Source of the DNA: Chelonoidis abingdonii
Taxonomy: Eukaryota; Chordata; Testudines; Testudinidae
Reading direction: 5' to 3'
Length of the DNA stretch: 64,000 bases
NCBI RefSeq assembly: GCF_003597395.2
Contig: NC_133782.1
Location: 6,719,609 to 6,783,608, forward strand
The notes beneath the pieces are model-generated. The model saw nothing but the letters and a program-made list of their open reading frames with translations, did not search any database and had not been told where the DNA came from. Shown one piece after another: positions 34,225 to 46,571 of this stretch. Made by a program: the position numbers and the translations under genes. How positions within the stretch are numbered: position 1 is the first letter of the stretch; the number at the start of each line of letters is the position of its first letter.

Positions 34225-34955
34225 AAAGGACGATCTCTCTCTTGTGTGCTTCTGGCATCTGCAGAGCAACATTCTGTAGATGCAGCTGTAAGTCCATAAG
34301 CCATTTCAAGGCCTCTTCTGGGACACTGTGGATATTATCCATTTCACCTTTGAATCCAGATGTGGGGCTCTGCATTACAATGTGTTTGATGGTTTGGATG
34401 TTCTCCCCTCAGTCACACAAACGGGAGTCTTTGATCTTTCCACTTGTGCATCAAGGAGCTGCCTCTTCCACGATTTGTTCAGATGCCGTTCAATGTGGTC
34501 CAAAGTCTGCGAGGCAGGTCAAAATTTGGAGGGCGGCTTGCTGGGTCAGGGGGAATGTGCTTTTTTGGGATGGTGGATGAAGTCCAAACACCTTGTTGAT
34601 CTCTGGCTGGATGCAGAGACATAAGGTGGTCACATGTGATCCATAGAGGTTTTCACGATTTCAAGCATTGTTGGGGAATGTTGTCCATAACCTGCCAGGT
34701 GGGAAGTTCCTGGTAATCTTCGGCATGTTTAAGTTCTTGTGCTGTGGCTATATCTCGATGGATAGTTGCAAGTTTGATGCTCACTAATAGAGGAACACGG
34801 TAAAGGTGTTGATTTTTAAAGTTTCTTTGATTTGGATGCTTGGATTCATGTGGACCATAAGTAAAGGGTAGTGTATAGCTGCACCACCTCAAGGAGCATC
34901 CAGGGAAGAAATTATGGCTTCCTTGTTCCCAGGGGGAAGTAATTTGCTGATACAC
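34225..34955 (-). pseudogene. Decayed non-LTR retrotransposon C-terminal region
   Basis: Minus-strand translation gives VSIKLATIHRDIATAQE, ELPTWQVMDNIPQQCLKS, then PPSQKSTFPLTQQAAL, and at 34400-34445 SGKIKDSRLCD*GENIQTI KHIVMQSPTSGF, followed by PEEALKWLMDLQLHL. The order matches the segment after the RT in non-LTR elements: a basic linker, a DSPLCDCG-type motif, then QTxxHIVxxCP. Two of the zinc-knuckle cysteines are gone (one is a stop, one is serine). Stops and frameshifts throughout show it is dead. It is unrelated to the CR1 copies here; the clade is not assigned. Confidence 0.65.
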
Positions 34956-34959
34956 TTGA

Positions 34960-35335
34960 CAAGCTAAAAATCACTTCCCCCTCCATGTTGGCTGGGCTCT
35001 TCTGGCTGGTGAATTGGGAGTAGAGTCTATTCATTACCCCTTTCTGCCTACTCCTCATCCACCTAGTTTGGTGAAGGGAAAGTAGAAAACATGTGGGTGG
35101 GCCATGTAAAAGTCTGAGGTTGCCTTACGCTCTTACTCCCTTGAATGGACTCGATGTATAAGCCACAATCTGGCCCAAAAAAAGCAGGCCATGCTGATCA
35201 GTAAAGAAACCCAGGTATACTGAGGCAGACTCAGTAGTAGCGAAGGTCCATTAGGTCTTGAGCAGTCAGTCACCCGCACATGAATTAGCCCTTCAGGATC
35301 CCAGCCCATGACTGGCTAGCCGAGCAGTGCAGGAA
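34960..35335. other. No feature recognised
   Basis: Sequence upstream of the retrotransposon remnant with no recognised elements. Confidence 0.35.
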
Positions 35336-35412
35336 CCAAAATTTCCATTTTGTGAAAAATTCCACAATTTTGAAATTTGTTTTCATTCCAAATTGGAACA
35401 AAGAATTTTGAA
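35336..35412. repeat. AT-rich fold-back repeat (GAAATTTxTT family)
   Basis: AAAATTTCCATTTTGTG, ATTTTGAAATTTGTTTTC and GAATTTTGAAATTTCTC recur within 75 bp and resemble 15470-15795. Confidence 0.5.
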
Positions 35413-35839
35413 ATTTCTCATGAAATGAGTCAAACAATCAGCAGGCCTTTTTATGTGTTTAGTATCTCATGAGTCTTGTGTTATCTGGTGCTTTTTCTTA
35501 AAGGCTCCAGCACCTAGCATCGGGAGAATACACCAGAACCTAAACGTTTCTAGCCCTCATGGTTGTGGAAAAAAGCTTGATATATGAACATGAAATGATC
35601 AAAACCCAGAAAGCCAACAGAAATAACACAATAAATATGACCTTTTAAAAAAATCTCATGGTTTTTTAGGGGTCTCATGATTTTTGAGCCCTGGGGTTGG
35701 CCATACTATGTATGGGATATGCATTTCTGTTCAGTGGCTGAATATTAAGTTGCTTATTTGTCTTGAGGGATGCTTTTTAATATCAATGGGAGATTTGCCT
35801 GAGTTGGGACTGGATCCATTATTTGGTTCCATGTGTGAT

Positions 35840-36230
35840 GAGGTTGGGTGTGAGAGCCAGGGTCGCCCAGAGGATTCGGGGGTCTGGGGTCTTCGGTTTT
35901 GGGGAGTCCCCGCCGCCGAATTGCCACTGAAGATCCAGCACTTTGGCAGCGGGTGCCGGGGCAGAAGGACCGCCCGTCACGGGTCTTTGGGGGCACTTTG
36001 GTGGCGGGTCCCAGAGCTCAAGGACCCCCTGCTGCTGAATTGCTGCTGAAGACCTGGAGCAGAAGAAGCTCGGGGGCCCAGGCCCTGCAAGAGTTTTCCG
36101 GGGCCCCTGGAGCGAGTGAAGGACCCCGCTTCAGGGGCCTCAAAAAACTCTTGGGGGGGCCTGGGTCAAATTGCCCCACTCACCCTCCCCCCCCCCCGGG
36201 GCAGCCCTGGTGGGAGCCCACAGCATCTTA
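35840..36230. repeat. GC-rich repeat with internal duplication of about 115 bp
   Basis: GC rises sharply over the flanks. GCCGCCGAATTGCCACTGAA (about 35911) recurs as CTGCTGAATTGCTGCTGAAG (about 36030), and GCAGCGGGTGCCGGGGCAG as GTGGCGGGTCCCAGAGC. A long C run ends near 36200. It is an island of G/C-rich repeat known to me by appearance from turtle assemblies but with no name I can give. The 134-codon plus-strand frame across it is a composition artefact. Confidence 0.65.
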
Positions 36231-36302
36231 CAGGCTGCACTCTGGGAAGTCACAGGCCAGATTTAAAACAATCTTGCTAGTTTGTGCAGGTAAACAGTTA
36301 TA

Positions 36303-36768
36303 GGATGTATAAAGACACCATAATAAAGGCTCAACTTAAATGTATACCCCAAATTAAAAAAACATAATAAGAGAACCAAAAAACTGTCACTGTGGATAAC
36401 CAACAAAGTAAAAGAAGCAGTGAGAGACAAAGGCATCCTTTTAAAAAGTGGAAGTTAAAGCTTAGTGAGGAAAATAGAAAGGAACATAAACTCTTGCAAA
36501 TGAAGTGTAAAAATATAATTAGAAAGGCCAAAAAAGAATTTCAAGAACAGCTAGCTAAAGACTCAAAGAAATAGCAAACATTTTTTTTAAGTACATCAGA
36601 AGCAGGAAGCCTGCGAAACAACCAGCGGGGGCCACTGGACCATTGCGATGCTAAAGGAGCATTCAAGGATGATAAGGCCATTGCGGAGAAACTAAATGAA
36701 TTCTTTGCATCCGTCTTCACGGCTGAGGATGCAGATTCCCAAACATGAGCCATTTTTTTTAGGTGACA
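36303..36768 (+). mobile_element. CR1 LINE internal fragment (between endonuclease and RT)
   Basis: The plus strand reads WKLKLSEENRKEHKLLQMKCK and IRKAKKEFQEQLAKDSKK, then KKYIRSRKPAKQPAG-like text and KAIAEKLNEFFASVFTAEDA, all in CR1 order. It starts abruptly at the edge of the GC-rich repeat and ends in GTGACATG. Stops break the frame. Confidence 0.9.
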
Positions 36769-36769
36769 T

Positions 36770-37690
36770 GACTTTGGTGTCTTCTGCTGAGAGAGAGTGG
36801 TCTGCAAGGTTTGGATCCAGATCCTGGGGTTTTTGTTTGGGATCAATCTCTAGCCCTTCATATAAATTTCTATTATTTTTAACCCTTTGAAATGTTTTGT
36901 CTTTTAAAAAGATCCTAGAATTTCAGTTAGCAAGATTCAGATAGGAGCCATTTCACTAACTCCTGTAGTAATTTTCCTTCATGCGTTTCCTAAGGAACGT
37001 TAATTGGCAGGTGAGCAGATTTAGTCATCAATGTTCCCCGAGGTAAGTATTGTCCTGAGGGGCCCATCCCAGATCATAGATAGTGAAATCGCAGGGAGAT
37101 TTCTGAATAACATTTTTCGAACAGCACCTGGCTATTCTGTCAAGCAGGCATGTATCAGATCGAAGGCAATTGCTCTATTCTTGACTTGTACCATTGTGTA
37201 TAAATACTAGACTACAGAGGTCTTGCAACAGGACATGATACCATGTACCATATGTTCTGCAGTATCTAAGCATAATGAGGAAGAGAGGTGAATGAAGAGG
37301 AGGGTGGCAACCTTAGCTCTCTTTTCTGTTTTTTTATTACTATTATTTATCATTCTAATGTTTATATGACACACTTTACCCAGGTGTTTGCATGTGTACA
37401 GAAGCGACATTGTCTTCATACCAACATTAGCTTTTTTGCCTATTGCCAGATTTGGGTGCTTTTATCTTGAGAGCGTGGAGAGCAAACGTTGCATAATCCT
37501 CACTCAGGCTCACGCCACTAGATCTGAAATTGGCCTTCACGCTGCTTCATTGTTCTGGGGAGGCTGCCACCAGAAGCCTGCAGTTGTGCCTGCACCCCTA
37601 CTCCTTCAGCATCTGTAATGCTACTTTCCCCGACTCCAGCCAGCAGCTGAGAGTTTTCTGAGTGATCTTTGTTCTGCTGAGATCAGCCTC
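36770..37690. other. No feature recognised
   Basis: Unique-looking AT-rich sequence. Confidence 0.4.
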
Positions 37691-37695
37691 TTGGG

Positions 37696-37854
37696 CAGTG
37701 GTTCTCAACCTCTTTATCACTGCGGGCCCCTTATGCAGCTCTCTATGTATGATGTGGGCCGCATCCACACAATAGCTATACTGCCTGTATGACCCTGAGG
37801 CTGTCACATGGGCCGCAGCTGCGTGCTGATTGGGCTGTGGGTTAATAACCACTA
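37696..37854. mobile_element. hAT-type MITE, 159 bp
   Basis: The left end CAGTGGTTCTCAACC is the standard Charlie-like terminus, and the right end GGGTTAATAACCACTA is its diverged complement. Flanks CTCTTGGG (37688-37695) and CTTTAGGG (37855-37862) match at 6 of 8 bases, consistent with an old 8-bp duplication. Confidence 0.8.
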
Positions 37855-37864
37855 CTTTAGGGCT

Positions 37865-38585
37865 ATGCTTTCCCCACCTCTCACTTTTATGAGCTGAAAT
37901 CAGGTTCATTGTTGTCTCCTCACTACCACCCCCTACTAGATTTTGGTATAGTACATGCCCCAGAGCTCCCCATTCCCCACCATCCCGCCAAACCTATTGA
38001 CTAAGGCTAAAGGGTTACACAGAGAGGGACTGTGCTGATGTTACTTCCCTATTCATCAAAGCCATTATTGTCCCATGGACTGAGATCCCATTTCTTCCTC
38101 CTCACACACACTCCTATGGTGGTGCCTGCAACATCCTACTGCAGTGGGGTGTGACTGAGTATCCTTCAAGTTCCCTCTCTTTTGAGAAACTAAAGGAGAA
38201 ATTTAACTCCATAACCCTTCAAGGTCTAGATAAAGTCTGAGGCTGACCCTTCCACTGAACTCCCTTCACCAAATGCTAATCTTTAGTGTGATGTGATATT
38301 ATGGTACGGTGGCTTCTGAGCTATTAGACTGTCTAGGGCTGATTTACTCCTGGCAGCCGGAGAACATGTTTTTTGCAATGCAGAAAATAGGCAGGATAAC
38401 CTGGAGAATAATACACCATGTATAAATTGGGATGGCATATACCTGGGACACCTCTAGCTACTAGCCAGTGAGTGGCAGGCTATGCAGCAACTTATTTCAT
38501 TATATACCTTTGTTGGCTACAAGAGAAGAGGTGTTGCTTAAATCCTCAAGTTTTCTGGCCTTTATGTGTATCTTCCAGCCAGAAA
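37865..38585. other. No feature recognised
   Basis: No gene or repeat was recognised. Confidence 0.4.
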
Positions 38586-38587
38586 CT

Positions 38588-38815
38588 GATGAATAGAGCA
38601 TTGGACTGGGACTTGGGGAAACAGGATTCTACTCCTGACTCTGCCACTGGTCTGCTGGGTGACCATGGGCAAGTCACTTCCCCTCCCTGTGCCTCAGTTT
38701 TCCATCTTTAGGATGGGGCTAATGAAACTGACCTTTGTAAAGCACTTTGTGATCTACTGATGAAAAGCCACTATGTAAGAGCTAGGTATTTATTATTATT
38801 ATTATCATTATAATC
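38588..38815 (+). mobile_element. MIR/CORE-SINE, well preserved, with (ATT)n tail
   Basis: GAGCATTGGACTGGGACTTG, TCTGCCACTGGTCTGCTGGG, TGACCATGGGCAAGTCACTT and CCTGTGCCTCAGTTTTCC are the MIR hallmarks. The tail AAGCACTTTGTGATCTACTG leads into ATTATTATT. Confidence 0.92.
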
Positions 38816-38819
38816 TAAC

Positions 38820-41800
38820 AACTTCAAGGAATTGACTTCAGGGGCCAGATATACTAACCCCAAATAATTAGCTGAATGGGTTACTCAACATGATATTTTG
38901 GTGCTTATAGTTTTTCATTAGTGTATTTCGCCTAACTACTAACTGGTTTGAACCTCCGCGCGTTAGAAAATTTGACTCCAACTAGAGAATGCTTGGTCTT
39001 GTGTTCCACATAGAAAAGACTGGAAAAGGGGGCAAAAAGGGGAAAAAAATCTGTTGGGGGAGAAATAGGATGGAAAAAAGCAGAGTGGGCAAATCAGAAA
39101 ATAGACTGTGAAAGCAGAAAAAAGGAGAGGGAGAAGCAAATTCTGAAGAGGGAACAAAGTGAGTTTGTATTTATATATCCACGTGTGCCTATATATATCC
39201 ACACACAGAAAGAGAGAGAAACACACTATATTATGGAAGCACCAGGATATACCATATATAAGGCAGCCATTCCTGCCAGACTAGTTTTACAAGAGGGGTA
39301 TCTGGGGTGGGGGGGGGGCTGAGGGGGCGTGTTTTTGTTTGTTTGATTTTGTTATCCCTGAAACATTAAGCAGGCTTCTTTTTAGCTATGTGGGTTGTGT
39401 CTGATTTGTTTTTAAATGACAGCAACAAAAATAATTGAGGAACTCAAATTAGTTTTGCAATGACACCTTTCCCCCCACCAGTTGGAGATCTTGATCAAAT
39501 ATTCAACTCATTGACTTTTGACCTGCTGTGGCTCTTATATTATCCATCCACCTCTGCCTGTTAAAGCGATTGCTGTCTTGACACACCAAGTGTATGGAGA
39601 TAGACGGGATTTCAAGTGGAAATATTTTCCCTGAAAATCAGTGAGATTTAAAAAATGAATCTGAAAGATTTTTTTTCCCACTGAAAACTACATTCAAGCA
39701 CAATTAAAGCATCTGAATTATATGATCAAAAGCTAGAAAATTCAGAAACATGGCTCAAAACTGTGCTGACGCCACCAGCCTTAACTCACCCCAGTGTGCA
39801 GGAATAAAAATACATAGTGACAGGAGGTAAGGCTCGGAGCATCAGACAAGATCCTGAGACTTAACCCTGTATGTACTGTTCTTTCTGTAGGTTTCCAATT
39901 GGAAACATAGATTCTGAGTTTGGATTTTCACTATAAAAGTTGCCTTTTATCTAAAAACAATATGAATCCCCTCCTAATTCCATGTCTATCTATTGTGTAC
40001 ATACTGTCTTTTGGGAATATTTTAAACTGAGGATCATGGGCAATAAAAACTACAGTTTTGAGTTTTTGATTTAGTGTAGGTGCTGTTCCTGAAAGGGAAA
40101 TTTCTGAGCTAACTAATTTTTGTCATTGACACATTCAAAATGCGGGCATCTAGGATACCCCTTCTCTCACTACATGGAAAACAGGATTTAATGCACCTAG
40201 AACTGAGGGACTCATAAAATTGGCAAATCATAGGCAGGTGCTGGGCAAGCTTCAGCCACATGAATTTGTTAATGCATCTTAATCCAGACCTGAAACACTC
40301 TGGCTAGCTAGTGCTACGTCCTTTCATGATCAGAGCCTGCAAAGATGGAGGAGATGTAATGCACTGTATTTTATTTTATTGTAGGCAAACATCAGTGACA
40401 CCACCGACTTCATTTCACTTGTGACCTAATTAGAATTTGAACTCAGTTCCCTAAATGGACTGTCTCTTTTTAAAGAATAAAATTATTCTATAGCATTTGT
40501 GGGGTTTTTCCTCTTGTTAAACTACAGAGAGACATTATTCCATGTGAATGAAAAATTCAGATTTAAAAACACATCCAGACACACATTTTATTAGCTCTAA
40601 GATAAAGAGGACACAGCATAAACTACCCCCTTCCGTTTCTTTTGCCAACCTTCCATTTGCAAATGGCTGAATTATCGTTTCTCTTCACATTTTGCTAAAT
40701 AAATACAAGTGCCCGCTTCGAGCTGAGAGTTTGTATATCACGGTTTTGATTTTGATGACTGAAATGCAAACCTCTCCAAATAGGGCAGTATGATGGAAAT
40801 ACTAACTCATACTCACGTGTGATAGAAACAGCACCCTGATAATTCGATGCTTTCTGCAACATCATCCATGGCATGTTGAACCCTAAGTAATTTATAGATT
40901 CATGCCAGGTGTTAAATATTTGGTAGCAATAAAATAGATTAAAAGTTGGAACTACATTAATAGAAAGTTGAAATATACTATATGTTTGCCTAGGGAATGG
41001 CTGTAGTTTTCATAGAGCACAACTTCCACAGCAAAACAAAAATGCCAAGTTAATTCCTTTTCTTTATTTTTTATTTTAGTGATATTGGAAAAGCAACTAA
41101 TTTTTTATAGCAATCCAGTGTGTGTACACACATATGGAATGTGTATAATCCAGTAAAATGACAGAAAGATGTATGTGACCATGGATTTTTTTTTAACAAG
41201 GAAAATTGGTTATTCATTTTTAACATGCAGTTAAACAATAATGCAACCTCTGTGCATTGGGGGAATATCTCATTCAGCTAAGCTTCACGCTTTCTTCCCC
41301 CCCACCCCTTGACCTGCTACTTAATTTTAAATTTGATCTGGTTTAAATTTTCCTTTTCCCCTCACCGCTGTAACCTGTGCAAATCTGGATGGCCATGCTT
41401 GAATCTGAATGGCGACTGTTTTTATTCTGAAGGGGAAGGAACAGAAAAAGGAAGTAAAGCTTTTTTTTTTAATGTATCTGAAATTTACACACACGCACAC
41501 ATTGCTGGATCAGTCGATATCACCTAGAAACCCCTAGTGTACTGTAAAGCCTTTTAAACTCTGGACCTTTTAAATTCAGTAACTGACAAAGACAAAAGTC
41601 CAAATGCTAGGGTACTACGTTCACGTTTTCACCACTACCCATCAGAGGTATTAATTGCTGCTATTAATATCCTTCAGTACAGAAGGAGATTCATAGCTGT
41701 GTGTCCTGTAGACTCATCTCTCTGTGAAATGGTTATGTATGTAATACAAAGAATCTGAGAGAAAGTTTTCAAAATAAATCATCAGGCATTGGGAAGGTAA

Positions 41801-42545
41801 TGCAAGAGAACGTCTTGTCCCAGATTTTTGAAAGGAATGGTACTTTGAGACTGCTGAATTAACACATTTTGATTTCTGGCCAATAATGTTGTTGTTTTTA
41901 ATTTTAATTTAATAGACTATTTTAGAGTTTGCAGGCACATTTTTGAAAAATGATAATTATCAAATACACAGTCCTCTTCAAAATCATACTACATGACTAG
42001 TAGATGGGTAGGGAACGGCATCTGTCAAAACTGAAAAAGCTTTTTAATGAATCATTGTTCTTGAACATTATTTAAAAATCACATTAGATTTGCCATAAGA
42101 CTCAGTTTTGGAAGTCCATAGAGTCTGGATCCTGTTTTAACAACAAAATAAAAATTCTCTATCCCTTAACTTCCATTACAGGAGAATCCTCAGTGGTATT
42201 TAACTTGGAATGGTGTGGGGGATCCCATCGTGTAGTTTAAAATCAGTATTGTTGTTTAGCTATGTACTTGGAATTAAATCTTGTGGCGTGTTTAAAAACT
42301 TGATGGAAAAATGTGACCTTCTAGCTTACCTACAACTGTACTGGAAGACAGTGACCCTAGAACGTCATTTACTGGTGACATAAAGTAAGCCGTAAAACCT
42401 GGAATAGGATGTATTATTGTCAGTAAAAAACATAAAAGAAAAAAAAAACCCACACAATCACCATCATAAGAAGATTCAGAGGATGGAGGGAGGCAGAGGA
42501 GAGAACAAGAGCAGTCCCTGTGGCAAAATGGTTTAAAAGAAAAGA
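38820..42545. other. Long unique stretch, AT-rich, no gene recognised
   Basis: A purine-rich segment (39000-39135) resembles the purine arm of the fold-back family, and (CA/TA)n scraps occur at 39170-39230. The part 40500-40990 is repeat-free and AT-rich, as conserved non-coding elements often are, but that is only suggestive. Confidence 0.4.
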
Positions 42546-42549
42546 ATAA

Positions 42550-42880
42550 AATCCAGTAAAAAAAAAATCAAGCAGTCAAGTAGTTAATTGACTTTGCTTT
42601 AATCAGCCCAATGAATATTCATTAGTGTGCTGGTCCTAATCATGGGGGCCATGTTGTCCGCATTTAGTAAGCGCACGCTCAGCATCATGCATGCCTCAAC
42701 AGCTTCCCTTCCTGTCTGCACTGACATTAAATTTAGAGGCTTTACGCCTTCACTAGCTTGCAGTTAGCACTGATTGGCCCAGCTGCTCTACTTGAAAATG
42801 CCATAGCAACCCCTGGCTGGTTGCCTAGCAACATTTTTTTTTTCTCCCAAAGGCCGAGCCAGTAATCCATAGGCTTAGTG
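42550..42880. promoter_or_regulatory. Candidate enhancer with POU-dimer and RFX sites
   Basis: AATGAATATTCATT (42610-42623) is a perfect 14-bp palindrome and contains ATGAATATTCAT, a POU-dimer (MORE-type) site. GTTGCCTAGCAAC (42820-42832) is a perfect inverted-repeat X-box for RFX proteins, with a second half-site CATAGCAAC at 42802-42810. The stretch is repeat-free and lies directly beside a (TG)n tract. This is a motif-based guess; conservation would decide. Confidence 0.35.
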
Positions 42881-42895
42881 TAGATAAAATGCCTT

Positions 42896-42967
42896 TGTGT
42901 GTATGTGTGTGTGTGTGTGCATGCGTGTGTGTGTTAGTATAGATATATATGTCTGAGAGAGAGAGAT
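42896..42967. repeat. (TG)n and (GA)n microsatellite
   Basis: TG dinucleotides run 42896-42934 with a few interruptions (CATGCG), then ATATAT and GAGAGA to 42967. Confidence 0.9.
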
Positions 42968-43206
42968 TGAATGGGAGGAAAGCACTCTTGTCTTCTCCTG
43001 TGTAACTCTGGCTACTGCGGCGAGTGCCTGATTGTCTTCCAGTAGAATCAGGTGTTTACGTTGTTGTTGTTTCTTTTAACTTTTTCAAAGAGGTGTAAAA
43101 CTACACCAGTTCTCTAGCTATGTGGCTTCTTTCCAGAACCTCATCCAATAGGGAGAAGAATGTACTTTCATTTGCATAATCCCTAATGGGGATCTACTGC
43201 TTTAAG

Positions 43207-43345
43207 AAATACAGGGCCTGATTCGGAGGAGGAACTTCATTCCTATCTGCATAAAGGAGGAAGTTCTGGCAGTGAGTTACAGGACAAATCAATGGAGTTA
43301 CACAGATGTGAAACTGGAGTAACGCAGTGGTGAGTCAGGCCTCTA
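43207..43345. repeat. Palindromic short repeat, about 138 bp (GGGCCTGATTC...GAGTCAGGCC)
   Basis: The left end GGGCCTGATTCGG is complementary to the right end GTGAGTCAGGCCTC. Inside, AATCAATGGAGTTACACAGA and GTGAAACTGGAGTAACGC are the typical arm sequences. Confidence 0.75.
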
Positions 43346-43349
43346 GACC

Positions 43350-45600
43350 CCAGACTCATTGCTGCTTTTCCCTGATTGCAAATAGGGTGACAGTCCTAAG
43401 AGAGATGGACTCAGCTAACAAAACTCTGACCCCTGTCCAGATTTCGAACACTGAAAAGGCAGTGAAGGGGGCATCCCGACCCAGGGTTTTGGTTCAGATC
43501 AGACCCAGATCGTAGTTCTGATTTGAAACACTCTGTCTTGGTCCAGGGATGGTAGGATCCAGAGTTGTGGTTCAGGCCTAGTTCTATTCTCTAATACTCA
43601 CTTGAAGCCTCACCCAGACATTTCAGGGCTGCAGAGGCCCTTAACTGGTGATAATGACTTTCAAAGTCTTTTAAGTAACCTTAAACCCTTTTACAAACAA
43701 AGGGCCTCACCCTGTGTAGTGCTGACTTAAATGGGAGCTGGGGGCTGCAGAAAGAAACACACAAAAAATAGTCCAGTCCCTTCGGACTGAAGGGGGTGTG
43801 TGTGTGTGTAATGCACATTGTGAGGCACTGACATAGCATGATGATGGGAGCTGTATAAGAACCCAAGTAGAGTCTTTCAGGGGATCAGACAGTAGGCACT
43901 TTCAAAAAGCATTACTCTTTTTTTAGTGTTTTCCCCCCTTTTTTTATGGGCCTTTAGTGGTTACAAGTACAAGATTAGTTCAGAAGCTTAGAGAGGAACT
44001 GGGCTCGATCACTGCCCTCTGCTTATTAAGAGTATTTAAATAGTTCTGTTATTATCATGAATGATAAAAGTGGCATTCCCAGCTTAGGGTGTATGCACAT
44101 GATTTAATAAAAGCAAATAGAAAAAATCTACCTCGGTTCAAAGGGGAAAGAGAAAGGCGCTAATGCCTCCCACCCCAACTGACAAAAACCCTCTGTTCCA
44201 CCCACCGTGCTACCACATGGGAAAACAGAAGAGAAGAGATGAGTCTGTCTCTGTGCTCTGAAGGTCACACTGTCAGAGCAGATGCAAGAATGAATTCCAG
44301 ATGCTTTCTGGGAGAATGCCCTGCCACTGATGTTTAAAGCTAAAGATGTTTGGCTCAAATGCTTCAATTGACTTCAAGAACCATAGCAGAGCCAGCTTTC
44401 TGACATCCAGGTTCCAGCATATGGAATTGCACCTGGAAAAAAATTGCAAGCCAGTGCAGACTATGGAGCACTGGTGAAATAACACTAAGTACTTAGGCAT
44501 CACGCATTGGCTAATGGTCCAAGGGTAATTCTGGCCAGAATAAATGGAAAAACAACAATCCAACCTGGGGGATGAGAAATTGTTCTTCTCCATCTGGATC
44601 ATCATCATGCCAGGATCAGGTTAATCAGTCTCAAAATCCGTATCCGATGGAACTACTGTGATTTGAATATTTGAGGGTGAAAGGGAGAATTTTCCTCAGC
44701 CCCGCACACCCACCATCACCAATATCAAAAATGCAGAATGAAGGCCTGCTCCTCTGTGCCCAGAGCTCTCATACGGCTCATGCAATTCATACTACATCCT
44801 GACTCTAGGTAGTAGTGGGAAGCCTTTTTTTTTTTTTTAAATCAAACTTAACTGCCATTGTGGTTGTAAAGAGAAATAAATGAGGAATGATCGGTTGTGA
44901 GACACGTACATTAGGAGAGTCCAATTTTTATCTAATTTATTGGAGAATATTTTATCCTTGTGAAAATAGTCCTGTAATGCTACCAAGATCAATTTGAGCC
45001 ATAGGGACTCATAGGATGAGGGTAGGGAAGATACATCTATAGCTGAATGCCAATTTAAAACTTTGGCTTCAAATCCTAAATCATGAGCATGGTTTATAAT
45101 TTAGCACAGATCAAGCGAAGTACATACAAAGGTATATGTCTGCCTCTATCAAAATAACATGCCATGTTCTCCAACCGAAAGGCTTGACCTTAGGAGGTAC
45201 TGGGCCTCTCCTGAGTTAGTGGTTGCTCATCACTCCCGTCATTATAGCACGGTCTAAAGGCACTTGGTATTGCACAATGGGAACCTGGTGGTTTTAGTCA
45301 GGCAAAGCTCTTGGTAAAATTAATGGCCATTTTCCCCGTGTAAGGCTACCAGAGTCAGACCAAGATACTGTTTCCAAGCTGCTGTGTCCTTATCAGCAAG
45401 TTTGTGAAAGAACTTCCTGGGTCGTGCCAATGGGGAGGGTCGGAGGCAAGAGTCTCTGGAAGGTTTTGTCCTCGGTGTGAAAGATCCGATGACCTTAGAT
45501 CAAACTGGCCAAGTTCCCAGCCAGCCTCTGTGGGATATGAGAGACCCATTAAAGAGGATCTCTCCCTAAAGTGGAGTGTGATTGGCTGCTAGAGATAAGG
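43350..45600. other. No feature recognised; short (TG)n at 43796-43810
   Basis: Unique-looking sequence with background open frames only. Confidence 0.4.
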
Positions 45601-45604
45601 AGAC

Positions 45605-45930
45605 TTTTCCAAGAAAATTTCAAATGAAATGAAAAATGTTCATCTTGTTCAGAATTTTTTTTCCAGTTAAATGAAAACCCAAATATGTTCTAGATTTTTT
45701 TGGGAAGGGGCATTTGTTTGGTTCCCTGCTTTGTTTCTCTCCCTTTTCCCCACTGCATAAGGGAGCAGAGAGAAATCAGGAATAAAGGGGGAAAAATCAG
45801 TTTCCATCAAAAAGTGGAAAATTTAGACCAAGACAAAAAATTGTCACCAAAAATTAATTTTGGTAAAAAAAACAACAACAACATTATTTTGTTGCAAAAA
45901 CATTTTGACGAAAATAATTCAAGCAGCTCT
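45605..45930. repeat. Fold-back repeat, pyrimidine/purine-rich (AAAATTTxx family)
   Basis: TTTCTCTCCCTTTTCCCCAC is followed after GCATAAGG by purine text (GAGCAGAGAGAAATCAGG and GGGGGAAAAATCAG), then AAAATTTAGACCAAGAC and AAATTAATTTTGG. The layout is the same as at 23.8-24.25 and 25.53-25.88 kb. Confidence 0.5.
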
Positions 45931-46571
45931 GCTCACCACCATTCACTTTAAAAATGGAAAAGCCTAGTGCGAATTACTTGTTCTTGCAATCGTATTTGGT
46001 TGATAACATCTGTGAATAGAATCCATCCACTTCCATCTGAGTGCACTTTGAAAACTGGAGGGGTCTGTTCAGCAAACAGGGTCAATTCATTTTGTATAGG
46101 GTATGTCATGTCAAATATCAACCTCTGAAGTTGAGTTTACATGACCCTGTTGCTTATGTAGTCATTTTGTGCCAGTAACATTTTTTACCCTTTGTGCTTG
46201 TATAAATGACGACACAAGGTGCAGAGCAATGGAGGGTTGGACCTTTTGTCTTCTAAATCAGTACCGGGCCAAAAAGAGCTGGCTGAAGAATAAAAATTTT
46301 TTAAATGAGATTTGTGAATATGCTCACAAAGGAAATCACCAAGTTTAGTTCATGGGATCCAGCTGTTTGTTCTTCAGAAGCGTTGGGCCAACAGTTGAGT
46401 ATTTTGTTGTAATGGTCCTGAACTATGAAAATGTCACAAATGTTACTGTGATTGGAAGTGTTATTTATTTGTTATAGGAAATTTGTTATTGTTTCAATCA
46501 TCCAATCAGGGAGTAGAAAACATACCTTGTGATTTGGGTGATAAACCAAAGAAGGCAAACTACTAAGAAAA

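Noticed and set aside
35899..36303. 134-codon plus-strand frame with Pro/Gly/Arg-rich peptide
   Set aside because: It is the translation of the GC-rich repeat; low stop density follows from high GC.
42896..42967. TG/GA repeats as a regulatory Z-DNA element
   Set aside because: A simple microsatellite explains the sequence; no further evidence.
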